From Strongyloides papillosus (taxonomy: Eukaryota; Nematoda; Chromadorea; Rhabditida; Strongyloididae), in the NCBI GenBank assembly GCA_005656395.1, contig SRSI01000017.1, positions 496,001-560,000 on the forward strand: 64,000 bases of DNA, read 5' to 3'. The stretch's first letter is position 1. Each line of letters starts with the position of its first letter. Positions 59,347 through 64,000 of the stretch are shown piece after piece. The notes below the pieces were generated by a model. The model ran no database searches and had not been told where the DNA came from. It was given only the letters and a program-made list of their open reading frames with translations. The position numbers and the translations under genes were made by a program.

Positions 59347-59552
59347 TGTTTTAAAATAACAATTTGAATAAATTCATTATTCAAAATATTGTATCAATTT
59401 TTATTATTTAATTATTGTTATTTGATCAAATAAATAATTTTTTTCTTTTATCTTATAATGTCGATTTCTCAAAATTTAGAAATCTTAATGACAACTCATA
59501 ACAAGGTTTTAAAGTTTTAGCCTACAACTGCCCAAGTTATTTTTATAAAACA
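59347..59552 (+). repeat. 3' LTR of gypsy element 2 (about 206 bp)
   Basis: Follows the polypurine tract AGAAGGAGGGA (59336-59346) directly. Starts TGTTTTA and ends TAAAACA, a perfect 7-bp inverted pair with TG...CA ends. No 5' copy remains to confirm the length. Confidence 0.7.
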
Positions 59553-61020
59553 TCCTTATTTTGATAGTTTATTGTATAATTTATGTCATTAATATCTTTT
59601 CTAAAGTTAATTAAAGTTTTTGGTGTATAACTTATTTGAAAGGTATGACTCAATATTAAGGATAAAATGTAATAATATTGAGATTTATTAATAACTACCC
59701 AAGTTATAACTAGAAACTGGTGACTACTTTTTTAGAAAAAATATCCTAGTTGAATGCATTTCGAGATTAAACAAAGACATCTAAAAAAACCTTCGGCTGT
59801 TTATCAAAATTAAAAATAAACATACATTACGATGCAAAAATTACCTGCAAAGACGGGTCTACAGTTGAATTACTAGAGATAAATAACTAAAAAATGAAAA
59901 AAATAATTACAATAATGCAAAAAATGAATGTAAAAAAGATTAATTTTTAAATTTTGATTCATTGTGAAATGTATTGATGATAAAGTGGCATCATGTCTGA
60001 TACCGCCTCTGAGTTGACAAAATATACATTATATCATTATGAAAGTATCAATATTTTATTATGTAAAGTATGTTTTAACTTAATTTGACATTTACATTAA
60101 ATATTATTGTAATAATTAATAATAAGCATAAAGAAAAGAATAATAATTAAAAATAATTCAAACAAATTATACTATTACACTTATAAATGTTTCCTAGTTT
60201 TATAAAAACATTAAAAGTTAATCATTTTTAATTTTAATGTAATTTTTTATAGATATAAAAATATAACAAGTAAAGAATTGATTAAGATTTATTATAGTGA
60301 CTTAAATAAAACTTAAAGCTGGTATTTAAGATATTACCAGATTTTAAACCTACAACAAATCAAATCACAGAAAAAATAAATTATTTTAATGACCAGTACG
60401 TTACAACATCTAGGATATCTTAAAAGACACGAAACTATGTTGAGAGTCAATAATTTTTTCTACATATACATGATTTTATGATATCATGTGTATTTTATAG
60501 TTTTATTTGATTTTCTATAATATATTTTTTAAGACCACTCCTGGATTATAAGTTTGAAGAACATTTTAGAGAGTTATATGAGCACCGTTTTGTCTGTATT
60601 TATGTATCAAAAAATATACATTTGTCTACGCAAAAATCATTACAACTTTTATAATTTTTAATATTTTTTTACAATATTATAGTTATTTGACATCTCAATT
60701 TCTTTTCTATAGAAAAGTATAAAAATCCACTGTTAAAAATCAATAGTAAGTAAAGTTATAGGACATTAAATATAATGTGTTTTTGTTCATAATAAAAAAG
60801 AATTAATATAAATTTCTACAACCTTTATATATTTAATGAAAAATGAAAAGTAAATAGTTAAATAATATTATTAGTTGACATTTTATAAGTTTAAACGTTT
60901 ATTATATGTATTACAGGATTACATTAATTTTTAAATTTCTAAACTTCTTATTGTTGATAAATTTAAGAAAAATAGTTACTACAAAAAATTATCTATAACT
61001 TTACTTATAATTGACTTTAA
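59553..61020. other. AT-rich gene-free stretch
   Basis: No coding frame or RNA gene; lies between the gypsy LTR and the piggyBac-type MITE. Confidence 0.55.
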
Positions 61021-61383
61021 CCCTTTCCCTGCCAGAGATTTTTTTCTTTGTATTACGCACTCATGGTGTGTAAAATTGGAAAAGTACTTTTATATAGAAG
61101 AAAATGTTAATAAATAATTGGTAATATATTTCTTCAGTAGGAATAAAAGCAAACAGGCTTAAGTTACAATTTTTCTTCATAATTCTGTTAAATTCATTTT
61201 AAAATTTAATATTTAATTGTTTTTTTAGTTTATTTTTTCTTTTTTAATTTTGTTTAATATAAATATTTTTAAAAAATGATAGAATAGCATTATTCCAAAA
61301 TTTCCCACTTATAACATAAATTACCACTATAAATTAACATTTTTGTTTATGACGCATATATGCGTCATCCGGCAGGGAAAGGG
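61021..61383. mobile_element. piggyBac-type MITE, 363 bp
   Basis: Perfect 13-bp terminal inverted repeats CCCTTTCCCTGCC (61021-61033) and GGCAGGGAAAGGG (61371-61383), flanked on both sides by TTAA (61017-61020 and 61384-61387), the piggyBac target. No transposase. A perfect 20-bp palindrome ATGACGCATATATGCGTCAT lies at 61349-61368 close to the right end. The clean TTAA duplication suggests the copy is not heavily eroded. Confidence 0.88.
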
Positions 61384-61387
61384 TTAA

Positions 61388-64000
61388 ATAATGATTCATT
61401 CTATACTTTAAAAAAATTGAGTTGTCAAAATCTATAATATTATAGAAAAAATATCGTTTATTTAAAAAATTATGTTTATTTCTTTTAATAATAAAAAGTA
61501 TAAAAAATAGCACTTACATCAATTTCTAAAGTTTTATTTTAACTTAAGATTAAGAATGATTTTGAAATTTTGCGCATAAAACAAGTAAGACTATCAAATC
61601 TATATAATAAAATATTATTAAGTATAAAAAAGGTTATAAATGTCCAGTTTATTTACTTATTTTTTTGAGACAATTTATGCAATAAGATCGTAAACTAAAT
61701 TATTTAAAGAATGTCAGTGATATTATTGTAAATATCTGAAAATATGTAATCTTTTCAATATTTAGTATTTTATTTGTGATATTATGCTTATCTGATAGCT
61801 AAACTTATTTCCCACAACAATATTTTAAAACTAGTTATTAAATATTAATTTTAATTAAAGTTATGAAAGATCAAGCTTTCCTTATTTTTTCTATTATTTT
61901 TATAAAAAAGCAAAAACAAATATACAACTACGATCTTTTACTAATAATATTTTATATGATTAAATATTTGCTGCTCTTGGTTATCACAATTATAAATATT
62001 TTTTAAATACTTAATCTTTTAGTATTGGTAATTTTTTAAAGTACGATCGTTTGAAAAGTAATCATAACTTTACTTACCATAAATATCTAATAAAAAGAGT
62101 TATAATATGTTGTAGAAAACAATTTGAATTATTAGGTGAATATAATAATTTAAAAAGATGTTGTGTTTGGAAAAAGTTACATAATTTAAAAGAATTAACG
62201 AATTTTTAAATTTCTAGAAAAAGTATAAATGATATAAACAGTTATAGATTCTGCATAATTTAACAATTTTTGATACATTTTGAAATATGTTATATGGGAT
62301 ATTTTGAACTTTTGAATAAATATAAGGTCATTAAAAAATGTTGACACTAAAAAAAATTACACTCTTTCAAATTGTTATGATGAGAAAGTTGACTCCTAAT
62401 ATATTTAAATTTTTTCTTTCCTTTATAATTATATAAAACTATTTGTTGAATAATTTTTATATTCGTCACTTTGAATCAAAACATTTGAAATTCTACACCT
62501 AAATTTAAAAAGTTCCAAAATCTTTGAATACTTTAATTATATTATTTATAAATAAAATTTAATTACATAATTTCTTAATAAATTTATGAAGTTTATAAAG
62601 GTTATTTTTAGAAATTTATTTTAAATTTTATACGTATACCCCTAATATATAGTTTATCACTTTATTTAACACAACTTCAAAAACGGACCAGAATACAACA
62701 ATATAATTTTATTAAAAATATTCATACATATCAATACCCACATATAATACCAATATATAATGCCCACCTAAACAATTATAACTTATCAGAATCATTAATT
62801 TCACTTACAGTTCTTTTAATGGGATTTCACTTAACTAGTACAATTATAATAAAAATAAAACACCTTAACCAAGCCTAGAATACAAATAATTAATTATCAC
62901 ATAAATTATCCTTAATTGTATAAACTATATTATGTGTACAATTACGTCTTATGCGATTTTTAAAGAAATGTCTTTTTGTATTGGCATCTTAATTGTTTTG
63001 GAATATGTTTTTAAATTTTAAATATCTAATATTATTACTTTTTATAATGTCAGAAATATTGAAGACGAGAGATAAGAGAGAAAACTATTTTATTTTGCAA
63101 TTTGTTCTGTAATTATATCTATATAATATGTAAAGTTATAATATAAGAATATTTTAATTTTAACATTTTTACTAGAAGTTGGAGTAAAAATATTTACTTT
63201 TTTTAATTATTTTTAACCAGAAATTTTATATGTTTTCACTTATTATTTTATGGAAAATTCTTATGTTTTATTTACTTAGATTATACTAAATTCAAAAAAA
63301 AATCTGGTTTGTTGGTTTTTATACCATTTTTTATGACCTGTGGAAAATCTTTTTATCACCAATAAATTTAATATATCAATTAAACAAAATATGCAAAAAA
63401 ATTATAATACTTGTGGTATTTAATTTTAAAGTTGAGATTAACATCAAATATTTTATCTTTGGTATACAGATTTTAATATTTATATTAATGATCATTCTAT
63501 AATATTAACTTTATATATTTGAATCTTCAATTTTTTTTAAACTTTACGCAGAAAACTATATATTTTTTAATGGCTTGCCTAACATTAATTTTCGTGTTTA
63601 TAGACGTGTAAATTATTATTTTTAGTAAAAAATTTAATTCAATATAAATAAAAAGCATATATCTAAGTTTTTCTTTTACTAGAATACTTTTAATCATTAT
63701 CAAATTTTGATGAACGAAAAGCAAATCAAGATTATTTTATTTTTAATTCATTTTAAAATAATTCCTTTAACTATTTTACAATTTTTCACTTATATTTATA
63801 TAAAAAAAATTAACAATTAACAATGATAGCCTTACATTTAATTGTAAAAAAGGATATATGGATGTTATTTTTAAAAAAACATTATATATGCAATAATACA
63901 AATCAATAGCTACATTGTAACATTTATTTGATTAAGATATTGTCATTTTTATAATAAGTAAAGCAGTAATATCATAGTCAAAATTTAATTTATTCTATCT
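61388..64000. other. AT-rich gene desert to the window end
   Basis: No coding exon, RNA gene or bounded element recognised. The minus frame at 63527-63724 is Ile/Lys/Phe/Tyr-rich and probably random. Confidence 0.55.

Noticed and set aside
59690..59705. ACCCAAGTT resembling part of the nematode spliced leader
   Set aside because: Too short a match, with no downstream donor or snRNA-like structure.
63527..63724. 65-codon minus ORF near the window end
   Set aside because: Random-looking Ile/Lys/Phe/Tyr-rich frame.

Overview
The window is AT-rich nuclear DNA from an animal. Protein-coding genes are compact and carry very short GT-AG introns, mostly 35-57 nt. The gene families present (matrix metalloproteinase, astacin-EGF-CUB protein, nematode-style 7-TM receptor, F-box protein, XPF, BCS1, MSH5) and the short AT-rich introns point to a nematode. 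The combination looks most like Strongyloides or a close relative. That assignment is inference from gene content and composition; no search was run.

Region by region. At 1-11 kb lie a divergent ETS-type transcription factor (-), a secreted matrix metalloproteinase (+), a small secreted Tyr/Asn-rich protein (+), three small membrane proteins (-) and a small two-exon protein of unknown role (+). At 11-22 kb there are two long AT-rich gaps around an F-box gene broken by two in-frame stops, then a small orphan gene. At 22-34 kb there is a dense housekeeping block: a KChIP/NCS-like EF-hand protein, a 7-TM receptor, a RING-CH ubiquitin ligase, XPF nuclease, mitochondrial BCS1 and meiotic MSH5. XPF and bcs-1 are convergent with a 34-bp gap; bcs-1 and msh-5 are head to head. 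At 35.5-41 kb there is an island of short, mostly single-exon orphan ORFs on both strands, including two related minus-strand ORFs, an RRM-like protein and a 51-residue protein with a myristoylation-type N terminus. At 41.4-42.7 kb is an astacin-family protein that has lost every zinc ligand.

From 46.4 to 59.6 kb is a graveyard of mobile elements: one copy of a dispersed ~600-bp repeat (the other is at 34.3 kb), a decayed CACTA/EnSpm-like (Tnp2-type) transposase gene, and two Ty3/gypsy-type LTR retrotransposon bodies in head-to-head orientation. A mariner element sits exactly at their junction, and a 210-bp solo LTR with a 4-bp target duplication is nested inside one reverse transcriptase. 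The tail (59.6-64 kb) is a gene desert holding a piggyBac-type MITE flanked by TTAA.

Functional links: XPF and MSH5 are both meiotic crossover factors in other animals, so two of the three central housekeeping genes bear on recombination. The MMP and the astacin-like protein are both secreted proteins of families expanded in parasitic nematodes, but only the MMP keeps its catalytic residues. Exon coordinates given here are hand predictions from splice signals and reading frame.
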